Shown: positions 1 to 13,900 of the stretch, one piece after another
How positions within the stretch are numbered: position 1 is the stretch's first letter
How the letters are laid out: every line of letters starts with the position of its first letter
Origin: Ciona intestinalis
Taxonomy: Eukaryota; Chordata; Ascidiacea; Phlebobranchia; Cionidae
Assembly (NCBI RefSeq): GCF_000224145.3
Contig: NC_020176.2
Location: 2,726,348-2,790,347, forward strand
Direction of reading: 5' to 3'
Length of the DNA stretch: 64,000 nt
The notes under the pieces: model-generated
Told to the model about the DNA's origin: nothing
What the model saw: only the letters and a program-made list of their open reading frames with translations
Databases searched by the model: none
Program-made: the position numbers and the translations under genes

Positions 1-1164
1 ACTAGTTCTGCAAATAGATTGCTTCGTGCTTAATCACTGCATTACTGAATGATTCTCAGAGTTCACAACTAATTCCGGAAACTCTTTGTCATGCTGATGA
101 CGTAACCTATAGCGTAGCTATGGTGAGGATTTTGTACAATCATGATGATATAGTAGTTATATATATTAGCATTGTCTACTTTGTCAGTCATACATTAAAA
201 AACACAGAGAATAATTACCTACAAAGTTACATACGTGGTAACTCGTAAACGGCGTGATAGCAATTTATTATTTTCTATGTTTTTGATTGATAGGTACAAA
301 GTTTAGGATTTGTTCTTGTAGTTTCACGATCATTAAGCGGATTTTTAATAACCCATAGTGAACAGAATTAATGCAATATTTATACGTTTTTGCTTGCCAT
401 ACAAACGCAAAGAAAACAAACGAATGCGCTACGTACACGAAACCACAATTACATTTGTATCGCAAAAAAATAGCCTATAACAGCACTTACCGAAATTATC
501 CCCCAGAGTGAAATTCCCAAGCATTGTCTCCTTTATCTTCTTAGTCTAGACTCCGGTGTATGTTGAGATAAGTGAACATAAAATCAACTGTCAATGTTAA
601 AACAACTGGAACAGATAAAAATGGTCAAATGTAGTATAGGGTGGGGAAGATGGGACACATTTTCATACTATCTTCTCGTCATATTTGGTAGTAAACAAAG
701 AACCTTTAACTGAAATGTTAATTTACTAATTTTTCAGTCAAATTTGGCAGTACTTTTGTATTGCACTTTTACAATGGTACTTTCAATAGCGAAATGGCAG
801 GGAGTTACAGAGAATGACGTTTCTATGTTTTTAAACAGAAGATACATTGTGTATTTGGAGAGTTATAATAGCAAGTACGATGATAAGGCGAGATAAAATG
901 AGGTGTGTATAGCGCTATATGAGGATTAGTGGGACAAACAAAAGCCCAAAATATACAGAAGTTTTATAAAATGAGAGCAATTGCATTCTTTTTAAAGCTT
1001 TTTCGACAAATATAGAATTTTTACTTAAACAAACAAGCAGAATTTTGTAAAAATAAACCCATTTTCTAGCGGAAAGCTCTGCTAAAAAGTACGAGGTTAA
1101 AAACGTATAAAAGTTTAACGACATAATTTTGACACTGTTTTGTAATTTGACTTTTTCGGAGTTT
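1..1164. other. Left-hand flank, downstream of stabilin
   Basis: A+T-rich DNA including the stabilin 3' UTR and a truncated MITE. No clear minus-strand AATAAA could be tied to the stabilin stop, and no other gene was supported. Confidence 0.4.
633..712. mobile_element. Truncated MITE copy downstream of stabilin
   Basis: Left end GGGTGGGGAAGATGGGACAC and middle GTAGTAAACAAAGAACC only. Confidence 0.6.
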
Positions 1165-1917
1165 CTACTTGCCCGATGTTTCACCGAAATCGATCAAAGC
1201 GCTTAGCTCTTCGTTGCCATCTAGCGGACCGGAACTGGCGAACTTTGTGACCATGACGTCCCCGGGTTCGGAGCTGTAAGTTTCACTGAACGCAGTTGAA
1301 TCGTATGCTGGGTTTGAGAGACCCGCAGCTTCAGGAAAGTCTTCACTTACCTCGTCTGAACGGGCGGTTAAATTCGATCGTTCCTGCAAAGTTTGGGATG
1401 TGTATGCAAAAAGCTAAAACGCAATAAATAGATAGCGCATTTATATAACACAGGTGTACTGTTTCATACACCTCGTGTCCGCTTAAGAGTTACTACCATG
1501 TTACTTTGTGGATGGTTGTTTTTTTATTTTTTAGATTTATATATAGGTGACTTTTATACAACCCATTAGTAACCACTGGGTTGGGGTGTCTTGTCCAAGA
1601 ACACATACGCCAAAACGGAAGCACGGACAAAAAAGAGAATACTCCAATATCAACTTACAGAAAGAGGTCTAAACATGAATCTAGAACTCCTTCGTTTCCA
1701 ATACAACACCGAAACTATAATGAGCAGCAATGCCACAATACCAACTGCTGTGCCAACTTTAACACCTTGCCCTGACGAGGCTGCGTGGGGCGAAGGACTT
1801 TTTATTTTTGGCGTGGTTGACATAACAGTGTTGTTGGTGTTAGATGGGGCAGTAGTAGTCGTTTGTTTCTGGCCTGGTTTTGTAGTTTTAGTGCGAGGCT
1901 TTGTAGCTGTTTCTAGG
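1165..1917 (-). other. STAB: Stabilin stalk, membrane helix and NPAY cytoplasmic tail
   Basis: The exon 1917 to about 1655 holds a Thr/Ser-rich stalk ([14 protein letters not shown]), likely O-glycosylated, then a ~20-residue membrane helix ([20 protein letters not shown]) followed by the stop-transfer KRRSSR. The last exon, 1383-1165, begins [10 protein letters not shown] and ends GETSGK-stop. It contains [10 protein letters not shown], an NPxY endocytosis motif also used by stabilins, with acidic patches around it. The tail is ~75 residues. Confidence 0.85.
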
Positions 1918-4900
1918 GAAAAGGAATTTAAAAATATACTATCTATAGTAGGGTGGGGAATATGGGACACACTTTTTCATTCTATTTTCTTGTCCCATTT
2001 GTTAGTGAACAAAGAACATTCAAAGAGTTATTAAACCTTATCCCCACTATAGACCGTTGTTAATTGAGGCTACAGACGTTAATGAGAATAACAGTAATGC
2101 ATGGAAAGAAGGAAAGTTAACTTAAATACTTGTTATTCGTAACAAAACAACCTATGTGTTCAAAATTTAGATAGGTATATTTACTAAAAAATGAGTGCTA
2201 TGTGTTAAAACTAGACTAAAATTTTAAAGAAATACTCAAATTACCCTAAAAAAACAAAACATTGATTATGTAAAGTAGAATAACAGCATTATGTGCGCAG
2301 TACTACTCACAGATGGTAATTTGATACTAATTAGAAAAACTTACTGGGGCTTGTGGAAAACTTTATGGGAGCAATTTTAGAAGATATTGCCCCTTCAATG
2401 GGGTGTATGATACCATTGGTGGCGGGAATGTCAATTGGAACAATTTTAACTCGGTTGATATAAATAGAACCGTCGTCAGCTGTCTGTACGGGATAAGCAT
2501 TTCGCGAATCAACCACAATGGTTTTCATTTGACGCAAGTCAGCCATTGTGTAGACATGACCTGAAAATATAGGTAAATGAATGAATGTAACTTGTCTGTC
2601 CATGTATGGCAGGGAACGACAGTCATTATAACAAATGTGTTCACTTTTATGAACCTTTTTTTCGGACAGGCTATTAGTGACCACTGGGTTGGAGCAATGT
2701 AAAGGTGTCTTGGGTACAAGGACGCATATGCTAATCAGAATCGGTAGCAGTGTCAAGCATTGAACCTAGTATCCTTTAGTTATGATACAAGCTCCCAACC
2801 ACTCAGGCATGGCACAATCAGAGGCGCATTCAAAAAAATAAAAAATTAAGGTTTTAAAAAAAATTGTCAATTTTCATTAAATGGGGGTCACAACCTTTCG
2901 AAAATCTTTTGGTTGTGGCATGCAACAATACATACCTGAGACGAGGTATCTACTAAGAGTTTTCTTTTGAAATCTCCTTAGTCCTACAAAGCTATCCAGA
3001 GGTGCAAATAAAGTGAGATTAGAAGCTCGTTTCAGTCTCAGTAACATTGTAAGTGAACGCAAAACCTGAAGGGAAAAGAATGTAGCTTGTTTATTTATCC
3101 TCTTGTAGCATGGCAATACAGACGTTATAACACGAGTGTTCTGTTTCATACACCTCATGCCTGCTTAAAAATTACTACACAGTACACATATAACTTTCTG
3201 GGAGAGTTACTACACATATAACTTTGTGCTTTTCTCTCAAATCAGAAAATAAGTTAAAAAAACAGCAACAAATTAAAATTCAATCCAAAAATGTTGTGAA
3301 AGTTTTGAGCTAAATCTGCACAGATTCTATTTTTACACATTAAACTCTTATGGAATAAGGGATTTAATATATTACAAATGGTATTGAACTTACAGATTGA
3401 TAATACTTGGTCATTTGGTTTTCACCTTGATTGATGACATCATAAATGTTACTGTTACACATATAACCATCACCTGTGTGAAAATAAGAACAATGTATGG
3501 TTTTACATGCATACACCTAATGCGCACTGTTATACCATGGATGCATTCATATACACCAGACTCACATGGCTTATTCATACACCTCATGCTATCTGTCAAG
3601 TTATAACACAAGGTTCCCTTACTTTATAATACATCTTGTACAGTGTATGTAACTTTTGGGTAACTTGCGTTATGTTTATATATTATATGGCTGACAATTC
3701 AGACAATCCATTAGTGACCACTGTGTTAGAGCAATGGTCGCTAAGGACACATATGCCTTCAATAGTAGCCAACATAACTTACCGACAAATTCGTCCTGAC
3801 ATGAACAGTTCACCAAGTTATTCACCATGGTACAGTAGGCACGCTCCGAGCAGCCGCCATTTTCGATCTCGCATCTCTTAGCGCGGGCATTGGGCTTACA
3901 TGAGTTCACGCCGTCGCCAGTGAAACCCTCAAAGCATCGGCAGCGTGTTATGTTGGGCCCAATGTATACGCACTGCGCGTATAAGTGGCACGAGGGCCTC
4001 AAAGGGTCATTGCACGGGTCATACCCCTCGCACACATAACCATCACCTATGAGAAGTTAATACCAGTTGAATTTGAATTTAGTAAAAAGATTGTTTTTTT
4101 TATAAAGGTTTAACAAAAAAACTGTTTTACATTTTCAAACAAAATTTTTACTTTTTTATGGGTATTTTAAAAACAATAAATATTATTTTAACCCTATAAA
4201 TTTCTCTGCAATAAACAATTGTTTTTTTGAAGAGACAGCTGATGTCATTTAGGCGAAATAGATATCTCTTATATTATACAATTTGCTACAATTTTTGTCC
4301 GTTACGTATTTTGTTGCACCAGATTCGTACCACAACTTTCTATATATATATATAAGCACTTTTTATGCAGTAGCACCCAAGGTGTTGGGGTAATGGGCCA
4401 ATCCTGTCCTGAACCCTAGTACCCAGGACAAGCTACACTACGTGACATTACCAACATAGGACAGAATAGAATAGAAAAATACCTATATATGGAAAGTTGC
4501 AGGAACATTTCACTTTCTGGAGATTCTGGGTACAAGTTGCGTGAGGTGAGCAGCCCCCGTTTTCGGGGTTACTACAAAGGTCCGGGAGTTCACAGCTGTC
4601 ATCCCCCACCCCTAAGTACCCGGGGTTGCACATGCATTCGGGTCCCTCAATACAAACAGCGTTCTCTACGCATGTGTTGTTGCAGTTCGTGGGGTGAACT
4701 GTTCTCTGGGGTGATAACATAAATTTCGTTAAAAAAATATTTAAAAAATTTAAAAAAATTGGTCAGTGGTCCTACACTGTAAACAACTCAAACAAGCAGA
4801 CAGTATGGCCACTTGGCATATTGGTTGGCATGCCTGCCTCTACTTTAGAGGTTATGGGTTGGGGACTCGCTGCAATTACAATTGGAGGGGTAAGCGTATG

Positions 4901-7900
4901 TGTCATTGGGGCAACCCAAATGAGGAATCCACCAAAAATAATAATCAACAAAGTTACAAACAGCATAATATATGCTCTATAATAGTGGTGTTTTCAAAAA
5001 TTGAAAAGCATGCGTTGAATTAAGCCATGATCTGAAAATGCTTAGGCTTGGGCACTTTCAGTCATGAAGTTATAAATCCTGGTTTTAGTTTTACCAAACA
5101 GAGAGCTATTAACAGTAACTATAGCAGCCTGTCTTTTTTTATAAACCAACCAAAGTTACCTTATCGCACAGTACACCAGTGAAACCTGCATAACAAGTAC
5201 AAGAACCGTCTCCATTCATAGTTTCGGAGCAAATTCCATTTTCCAAACATTCACACGGGAGGCAATCCTTACCATATCTGTGGATTGAACAAAAGTGTTC
5301 GTTATTTTTACATTTGAGCTGTTTCATTAAGAACTTGTCAGATGTCTGTTATTGTAAACATTTACTTAACACAAGATATATGATAGCATAGCAACAATAG
5401 TATTTAACACTTTATTTTTAAAGAAAAAATTGTAAACTTTCCGCGCGCGGGTAACTATAACACAGGTGTTCTGTTTCATACACCTTATGCCCACTAAGAA
5501 CTAATATGTAATAATAATATTATAACAATAACTTTTTTTTTTCTACGAATCCAGTATTGAAGATTTAAAAATATTTTAAACTAAAAGAAAGGATATAGCG
5601 AGAAAACAACCATTGTTAAAACACGCTTACTGTTAAAAATATGTTAACAATTAATTGGAAGAAAATAAGCGTGGTCGCTACACCTATATCATTAAGTGTT
5701 TTTACTTTAACATACCTTCCAGAGTCACACAACTCACATGCATACCCACGGAAACCAGAGTTACAGGTACATTTCCCAGTTCCGTTGATACCAGCATCAC
5801 AGACACCATTCTTACTGCATGCGTTGCCGGCACCACCTAGAAAGTAAAAAAATAGAAAAAAAATTATATATACAGTAGAGTGTAACTGATAAGTCGACAC
5901 TAGGTGTATAAGACAGAACACCCGTGTTACAGCGATTGTCGTTTTCAGGCCACGCAAAAACAAAAAAAGCTACATTTATTCATATAATATATATATATAT
6001 ATATATTTTAATATTTCTTGTACCTGGACATGGGTGACAGTCATTGCCATAGTGGCCATCACAGCATCTTCTGGTGACATTGTAAAACGAACATACTGCA
6101 ACGCAGCATGGTATAGAAAGTGTTTTCATGCCTGTGTGGAATTTGCTGAAAGGCTGCAGAGCCTGAAAAAAAAGTAACAAAAAATGTCAGGTAAAAGAAT
6201 CTTAAAAAAAAATTATGGTAATAAAGAAAAATTAAAACAAAAATTTGAATTTTAACAAATTTAAGCTTGACAATGAGCGGGGGGGTTAGAAAATTAACTA
6301 AAAAAGATTTCTGTATACAATTTTAACTAAAAAAAAGATTTATGCATATAATTTTAACTAAAAAAATAATTTATGTATATAATTTTAACTAAAAAAATAA
6401 TTTATGTATATAATTTCAACTAAAAAAATAATTTATGTATATAATTTCAACTAAAAAAATAATTTATGTATATAATTTCAACTAAAAAAAAAAATTATGT
6501 ATAGTATTTCAACCGAAAAAAAGATTTCTGTATGTAATTTCAACTAAAAAAAAGATTTCTGTATATAATTTCAACTAAAAAAAATTTCCCCATAAGAAAA
6601 CAAACCTTATTTGCAGAGCATTCTGTAGATATTTGTTTAACTTTGGTCATTCCTGTCGGACAATTAATGGATCCTTTTAGAAAACATAACGATGACGTTC
6701 CAAATATTGTTTGGTTCACCGCTTCGCCGCAGTGGCCACCAATTGAAGGGGGTTCAAGAACCTATTTTGTATTAAATAATTCAGTTTAACTTATTATCCT
6801 TGGTGGGGCAATGACAGTTGTTAAAACACAGGTGTTCTGATTCATAGACCTTGTGGCCGCTTAGAAGTGTGTACATATGTTTTATTAAATAAATCGGATT
6901 AACTTATTCATTTGTGATGAGGCAATAACAGTCATTAAAACACGGGTGTTCTCTTTCATACAACTTGTGGCCGCTTACTATCGTATGTAGCTTGTTTGTT
7001 ATTAATTTTTGTGATTTTGTATTGTATGGCCGACAATTTTGACAACTTATAAGAAGCAACTGGGTTGGAGCAATTGCAATTAAGTGACTGTTTCTAAACT
7101 AAAAAAAATGTTTTCACTGGTGCACACTTAACTCAGAATAAACTTTAAAAAAAATTTGCAAAATTTTTGCGTTTTGTTTAAAATTATTGTCAACAGAAAA
7201 CTGACTTACCGTGTCAATTATATAGAGAGATACTGGGACATTGAGGTTCATATTGAAGTTATATGACGTCACAGTTGCTTGTTCGTTAATTATAATTTCA
7301 CCAATTTTACCAGCAGAACAACTAGTCCGTAAACTGAGTAAAAAAACACCATTTGTGAGTAATATGTATAGCAGTGACGAGCCATGAACCCATTACCTCT
7401 GGGTGAGAGGCAGACACCCTATCCCCTTTGCCATGGTGACCAGTTCATATTGTTAAAAAGTTTCATATTTAAATTTGCAACTAGTATTTAAATGTAGTGA
7501 AATAAATTGGTAACTTACAGTGAGCCTTGCATTGTAGCAAGCTCTATACCTTGCACAGCTTCGTTTGGAGTAAGTAGGCTCTTTCTTACCATGTGATACC
7601 TTAAAAAAAAAACAAAGGAATAAATATTCTAATAGAGTAACATGTAAAGCAAAGAAAAAATCTACTGAGCACGGGGTCGGTCTGATTAGCACGGGGTCCT
7701 AAAAATATGCGATTCCATGCTAAAAATGGATTTTTTAACAGAATAACCAGTAATGGAGTACAACATTTTAAACAATTGGTCTGAGAGGCGGTAAAATAAA
7801 ACCTAGACCTGGATTTCAGTATTTGTTTTTTATTAACTACCTACACAACATAACATTTATTAGATTTCACAGTTTGTTGAATATATCATGCAAGAACAGG

Positions 7901-10900
7901 TTTTCAAGAAAACCTGTGTAGGTGTAATGCAGATTAATGTTAGATTTAAATTACTTGATATATTCTTGAGCTACTTGTCCATTGACACTAAGTTGTTTCA
8001 TTCTGTGGTTTGAAAGTTTAAGGAAAGCTGCATCACTTGGTAAAAATAAAGTCCATTGTTCGTGGACATCTTGTGTGAGTTCGGTCAAAAGTCCAGTTGT
8101 TTCTAAAAGCTGAAGAACAAATAAAAAATATTTACTATTTTCTGTGTGGCGAGACAATGGCAATTGTCATAAATAAAATAAGTGGATTGTTTCAAACACC
8201 TGGTGTCTTCTTGCGAGTCAACACGTATGTAATTTTAAAGGTAAATATTTATGGTGTTTTTTTATTTTTTTTTTGTAATATATATGATTGCTTGTAGTAC
8301 CCAAAAAACTTTAAAAAAAAGAAGGAATATATGCTTACCTGAACAGATTTGTTAAGTCCATACTGCAAGAAGACTTCTTTATACATCTGAGGTAGGCTGG
8401 TGCTATTTATTCGACTGACTAAACCGCCCTGGTGTTTAGTGTTATTAGGAAAGAGAAAACCAGTTGTTTCAAATATTATCCCATCCGAACATTCAGTAAC
8501 CGATTCCACACTGAGTATAAATGTGTATGTAAATAAAAGTCATTTATCTTTGTATAAACATGGCAATTTTGGAAGTTATAACACAGGTGTTCTGTTTCAC
8601 ACACCTCGTGCCTGTTCAACCATGTATGTGAAACTATTACAGGGTAATGAGTCAGAACATTTTTTTGCCAAAGGACACACATGAATGTAACTTAGTTTAT
8701 CCTAACGTGGCAGGAAAAGGACAGTCGTTATCACGCAGGTGTTCAACTGTTCATACACCCCGTGCCAGCTTACGAGTAACCGTGTTTGTTACTTTGTTGG
8801 TAAACTTTTTTTTAATTGTTTTTATTTTTTTAGTATGGCTGATTTAAGTATGGTTTTACACACCTCGTGCCTGTTCAAAAGTTACCATGCATGTAACTTG
8901 GTTGGTATTTGTTTTTTATATAGCGGACAGTTAGAACAAATTATTACAGGTTAATGGGTTGGAAAAAGGAAAGTTTCTTGCCAAAGGACACATAAGCATA
9001 ATAATGGCAGCATTAAGTATTGGATCCAATATGTTCGGATTGAGTTTAAGATCTAAGTGTTCTAACCACAATACTAAGGCGCCAGATACAAGTGAAATTC
9101 CGAACCAATACTACACCATGTCAAAAAAACAATAAAAAAATTAGACAACTGGCGTTACACAAGTGTCAACAAAAACCTCAAAATGTAAACGCATTAAATA
9201 GAAAAATATTACAAGACCAACTTACCCAATGTTTCCGTTTAGCAGAACGGCACCATTGGAGGTTGTAACATTTATGAATTTCCCTGACAATGCTCGTAAG
9301 CTTGTCAGTGTTCGCAGACGAGCTAGGGGTATCCATTCACAACCAACCGCAAAATCAAACTGTTAGAAAGTGAAAAAGTTGCGATATATTATAAATTTTG
9401 GTTCGCAAAAACTTTTTAGTCTTCATACACATAAAAATAAGGATTTTGGGCAACCCTTATCTTATATTGAGAATTACACAGATCTCACAAGAATGTGATT
9501 AAGTGTTTATTTACATCATAGGATGTTTTTTAATTTGGAACAAGAATACTCCAAGCCAGTAATTTAGAGAAAATGGTATCAATATACAAATATTTAGCTC
9601 TATGGCTGAGTGTTTACATCGGCATTTTTAGCCAAGGGATACTTGTTTCAATGCTCGATGCTGCCACATTGTGGGCAGAAATCCACTGAAGGCTTATTGT
9701 TCGAAACCACATGCCACACAAAGATAAAATGTCTTTAAATATAAATTAGTGCTGATCCCATTCATAACCAAGTTGAATGTTATCTTCGCATAGCCGAAAA
9801 ACGGCAGTCTTTATAACACGCGTGTTCTGTTTCATACACCTCGTGCCAACTTACAAGTTACCATGTATGTTACTTTGTGAGTGAATATTTTTTTGATATT
9901 TTTCTTTATGTATGGCTGGACAACCTATTAGTGACCACTGGGTTGGAGCAATTTACTTACCAAGTTATACGCACTGATGTCTGTTGAACTGGTCCTTACT
10001 TTTGTACTTGGGAGAAATACATTGATAGGACCACCTGATGATGGGTCAAACACTAACGTTTGGAAGGTATTCCAACTAAACTTGGGTTGCGTCATTTCAA
10101 AAAAGACAGAGCCTGAAAAAAAAAGTGAATGCAGAAAGCAGCTTACTTTATCTTTGCATGGCTGGAAAATGAGAGTTGTTATAACATGGGTGTTTATACG
10201 TTTCATGCCAGCTTACAAGTTACCATGTATGTTACTTTGTAGGTGATTGTTTTTTGGGAAAATTTTTTATATTTTTTTCATGTATGACTGATAATTTGGA
10301 CATTAGTCACCACTGGGTTGGAGCAATTGTCCTTAAGTGTCTTGCCCAAAGACACATACGCCCACACAGGAAAGCACCGACCAGCCTTGAACCCATAACC
10401 TTTAGGTTACACTCACAGGCGGACAGGCTAACCACTTTGCCACGGTGCGGACATAATAAATATTTTAGTATCTGGTGTCATGAAATGGATATCAGACAAA
10501 AATTAAGTCTACCAAATTGAATAATATAAGAGATATTTATTAAGCTTAAATAGCACCTTTAGTCTCTAAATAAAATACGTTTTTTTAAGTGTTTAATTAT
10601 ATTTACAATTATCAAAAAATTTCCTTGTGTTTTGTCAGTAAACGAGCTATTGTCAACTTTGCAAAATGTCATGAACTTTCTAAACATATTTGAAAGTTTG
10701 TGAAATTGTGACACATTAATGCTAAAGGACTTTAGTGCATATCAACTTATATAAACAGTATGATTTATGAGCATATATCACAGATGGTTAAGTTTGTACC
10801 CATGCAAAAAATACCTGTGCAGTTATCAATACCATCCCCAACAAAAGAATCCTGACAAGTACAATCCCTCATACCAGGTGCAAACATTTTACAATCAGCA

Positions 10901-13900
10901 AATATATGGCATCCTCCATTTGCTGAAACAAAACAAAATTGTTTATTGTTCACACAATTTATATTATAGTGTGTACTTAAGGCTGTAATAAATTCCGTGA
11001 AACTGACCTTGATCTGGTGCTAACAGAGTTGGGTGATTCTTGTGTAAAGAAATACAGTAAGGATCTGGTGTTACAAAAACTTAACAGACAAAAGTTAAAC
11101 CATTTATACAATAAACGATATATAAAGCGCCTAAATGAGACCACCAGTCTCCTATTCAAATAGACTGAAGATGACATTTAGGTGAAATATGTCTTTTATT
11201 ATACAACTTATTAAGCTTTTTTGCCTGTTACGCTTTCGTTACAACTGATTGAGCTGTTAATATATTTCATGCTACGTTGTAAAATAAAACAAGGGAGCTG
11301 TGTCATTCCCCTACAGGACAAATAAGTTTTGTTCATTCTTTTATACATGTATGTATATAACGACGTTCATTTCACCAGTACTTTCCATCTTTTCATTTTG
11401 TATACTACTTTCACCTTCGTTACCATGAAAAAAAATAAAAAAAGGTCATTTTTCAAGTTTTTCCCAAACCTCACCATTTTTGCATAGGTCAATCTCTTCA
11501 CAAGTTTTTCCATCTCCAGAATACCCGTCACTGCAGATACAATTGTATTGGTTAGGTCCTGTATGATGGCAGGCTGCATTGGAACCACATCGCGAAAAGT
11601 TCGTCTGTATGCAAGGATTAATCTCAGCACAGTAAGTCCCATCTCCTTCATAACCAGGTTTACACTGGCACTTATGCAGCCCAGGACCTGTGTACCTGAA
11701 GTTATAAAAAAAGAGAACAGTTAGTTTACCTTTCACGATAGAGGCCAAACCATTTAAAATGCACAGATAATTAGCTTTTGTCTCTAACACATTAGTTATG
11801 GGTGCAAGGCTCGCCGGTGCTACCATTGTGGACATATGCGTCCTTGGGCAAGACACTTAGTGGACACTACTGGGTTGTCTAAATTGTCAGCTATACTGAA
11901 AAAAAACACATAAAAAATTTGAGACAGAACACCTGTGGTATGATTTTCGGCCACAATAGGATAAAGCAGGTTACATTCATTCATGCTCTCATTCATTTTA
12001 ATAAAGGTATATAACAGCATACTTACACACATGCTGCATAAGGATGACACTTGACAGATTTAGATTTGCACACGTCAATAGTTGAACAGCCCACTGGAGT
12101 TTGTTTGTACCCAGACACACAAACACAGCTTGGTACGCCAAAGACGCTCATTGTGCACACAGAGGCCGAGTGGGACGTGCCATTGCATCCGTCNNNNNNN
12201 NNNNNNNNNNNNNNNNNNNNNNNNNNNNNNNNNNNNNNNNNNNNNNNNNNNNNNNNNNNNNNNNNNNNNNNNNNNNNNNNNNNNNNNNNNNAAACTCAGA
12301 GCATCAAACAGTTGATTTAGCGCAGCAAGTGCAATATAATTTATGCTTGTTTTTATAGATACCTAACAGCAGGGTAAAGCTCAGTGGCACAGCCAAGGGG
12401 GGTTTCAGGGGTCGTGACCCTCCCCCTTTTAAACCAAAAAAAATTAATTAAAATTAAATAAAAATTTTTGATTTGAATCACCCCCCCCTCTTTTTTTTCT
12501 GGCTGTGCCACTGATAAAGCTATTTTGGGATTATAACAAAGGTGCTAAAACATATTTAAAAAACGTATGCATAGAGAATGCAATAGTATTGTAGAGTAAT
12601 CTGTACTCATTTAAACTCACCAGTGTTGCAGATACAAGTTCCTTTGCCTCTTTTCCCATCAGTACAATTTCCATTGACACACTGGCACTGAGATGTGCAG
12701 TCTAAACCAAAGTAGCCAGGTGCGCATTCGTCACATGCAGGACCGGCATAGTTTGTGCGATTGCAGGCACATGTACCTGTTAAGTTTTGTTTTATTTATT
12801 TTTTTGTTTTTTAAAACATAACCATACACAGTGGTCAGAACTGGCAGTGCCCATATGTGCATAGATTTTTAACAGTTGTATGAACGTCCGTGTTATAACA
12901 ACAGTCGTTTTCCGGGTGCGCGAGGAGAAAGTAAGTTACATTCATTCATTTATTCAATTAAATGTAGCAGTATGATCACTAGTACAACTGCCTACCATTC
13001 CCTTTCATTCCATCAGAGCAGCTTCCACGACCAAAGCAAACATTGTTGATGCCCCCAGGACATGGCTCACACTCCGGGCCAAAGAAGCCGGCACAACAGG
13101 ACCGGGTAATGAGCTTGGTTAAGCAGACAAGACGGCACATCGCGCCATGAAATACAGTGCTTGGGTCTGTGTTGCGGCAAATCCACTGAAAAAGTTATTT
13201 TTTAATTTATATAGTTTTCTATGTGGGTGCTGTATCACAGTGGGTGAAGTGCTAAGATCTGAACTAGAGGATACTGGGTTCAAAGCTTGATGCTACCACT
13301 ATTGTGCGCTTTTGGGCCCTTGATCAAAAAACTAAGCATAAGTTACTTTATTTCAGTTGTAATAGGGTTGCGAGCAATTGAATAAATTACAAGAATACAT
13401 TGATAATGCAAACAATTGATTTTTAAAACATTTGCACTGGTATGTAATTATCATGGCGACTGTCTTTCTTTTTTCTCATACCAAAGAGCTCCATACACTA
13501 TACTGCAAGTTAAAAACTATTGTACTTACAGTGTGGCGAGCAGTTGGCTTTGAACCACCAGGGCAACGAAGTGAAACACATTCTGTGCACCGAGTTTTAA
13601 TGATAGTGTAAGACTCCTTGTTACACATGTTGTTTACAGGTGTTAGAGGGTTAAACCGCAAACCCTGTTTCAGAAAGATAATCATATTATGTTGTTATGT
13701 TTTAAGAAATACAGCTGGAGTACAATACCATGGCTCAGTGGTTGGGCATTTTTATTGTAACCAAAGGATACCGGGTTCAATGCTCGCCAATACTGATAGG
13801 CTCTAACCTAGTGAACAGTGGTCACTAATTACAATCTAAGAGTCTAGGTAATAGAGAAAACTCTGGCCGAAACCTAAAGTCTCTTAGCATGCAAAGGACG

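Larger units (their letters stand above)
10800..13660 (-). other. STAB: Stabilin EGF block 3, interrupted by an assembly gap
   Basis: The exon near 13660-13530 starts the Cys module ([17 protein letters not shown]), continued at 13187-12985 ([17 protein letters not shown]). EGF exons follow near 12780-12620, 12193-12030, 11697-11475 and 10922-10815. The exon at 12193 runs into the N gap 12194-12291, so one EGF is incomplete in this assembly. Motifs such as [14 protein letters not shown] mark class-typical EGF repeats. Confidence 0.84.

Noticed and set aside
13729-13830. Possible free tRNA (GCTCAGTGGTTGGGC ... GGGTTCAATGCTCG)
   Set aside because: Box-like motifs are present but the intervening sequence does not fold; it matches a truncated SINE head.
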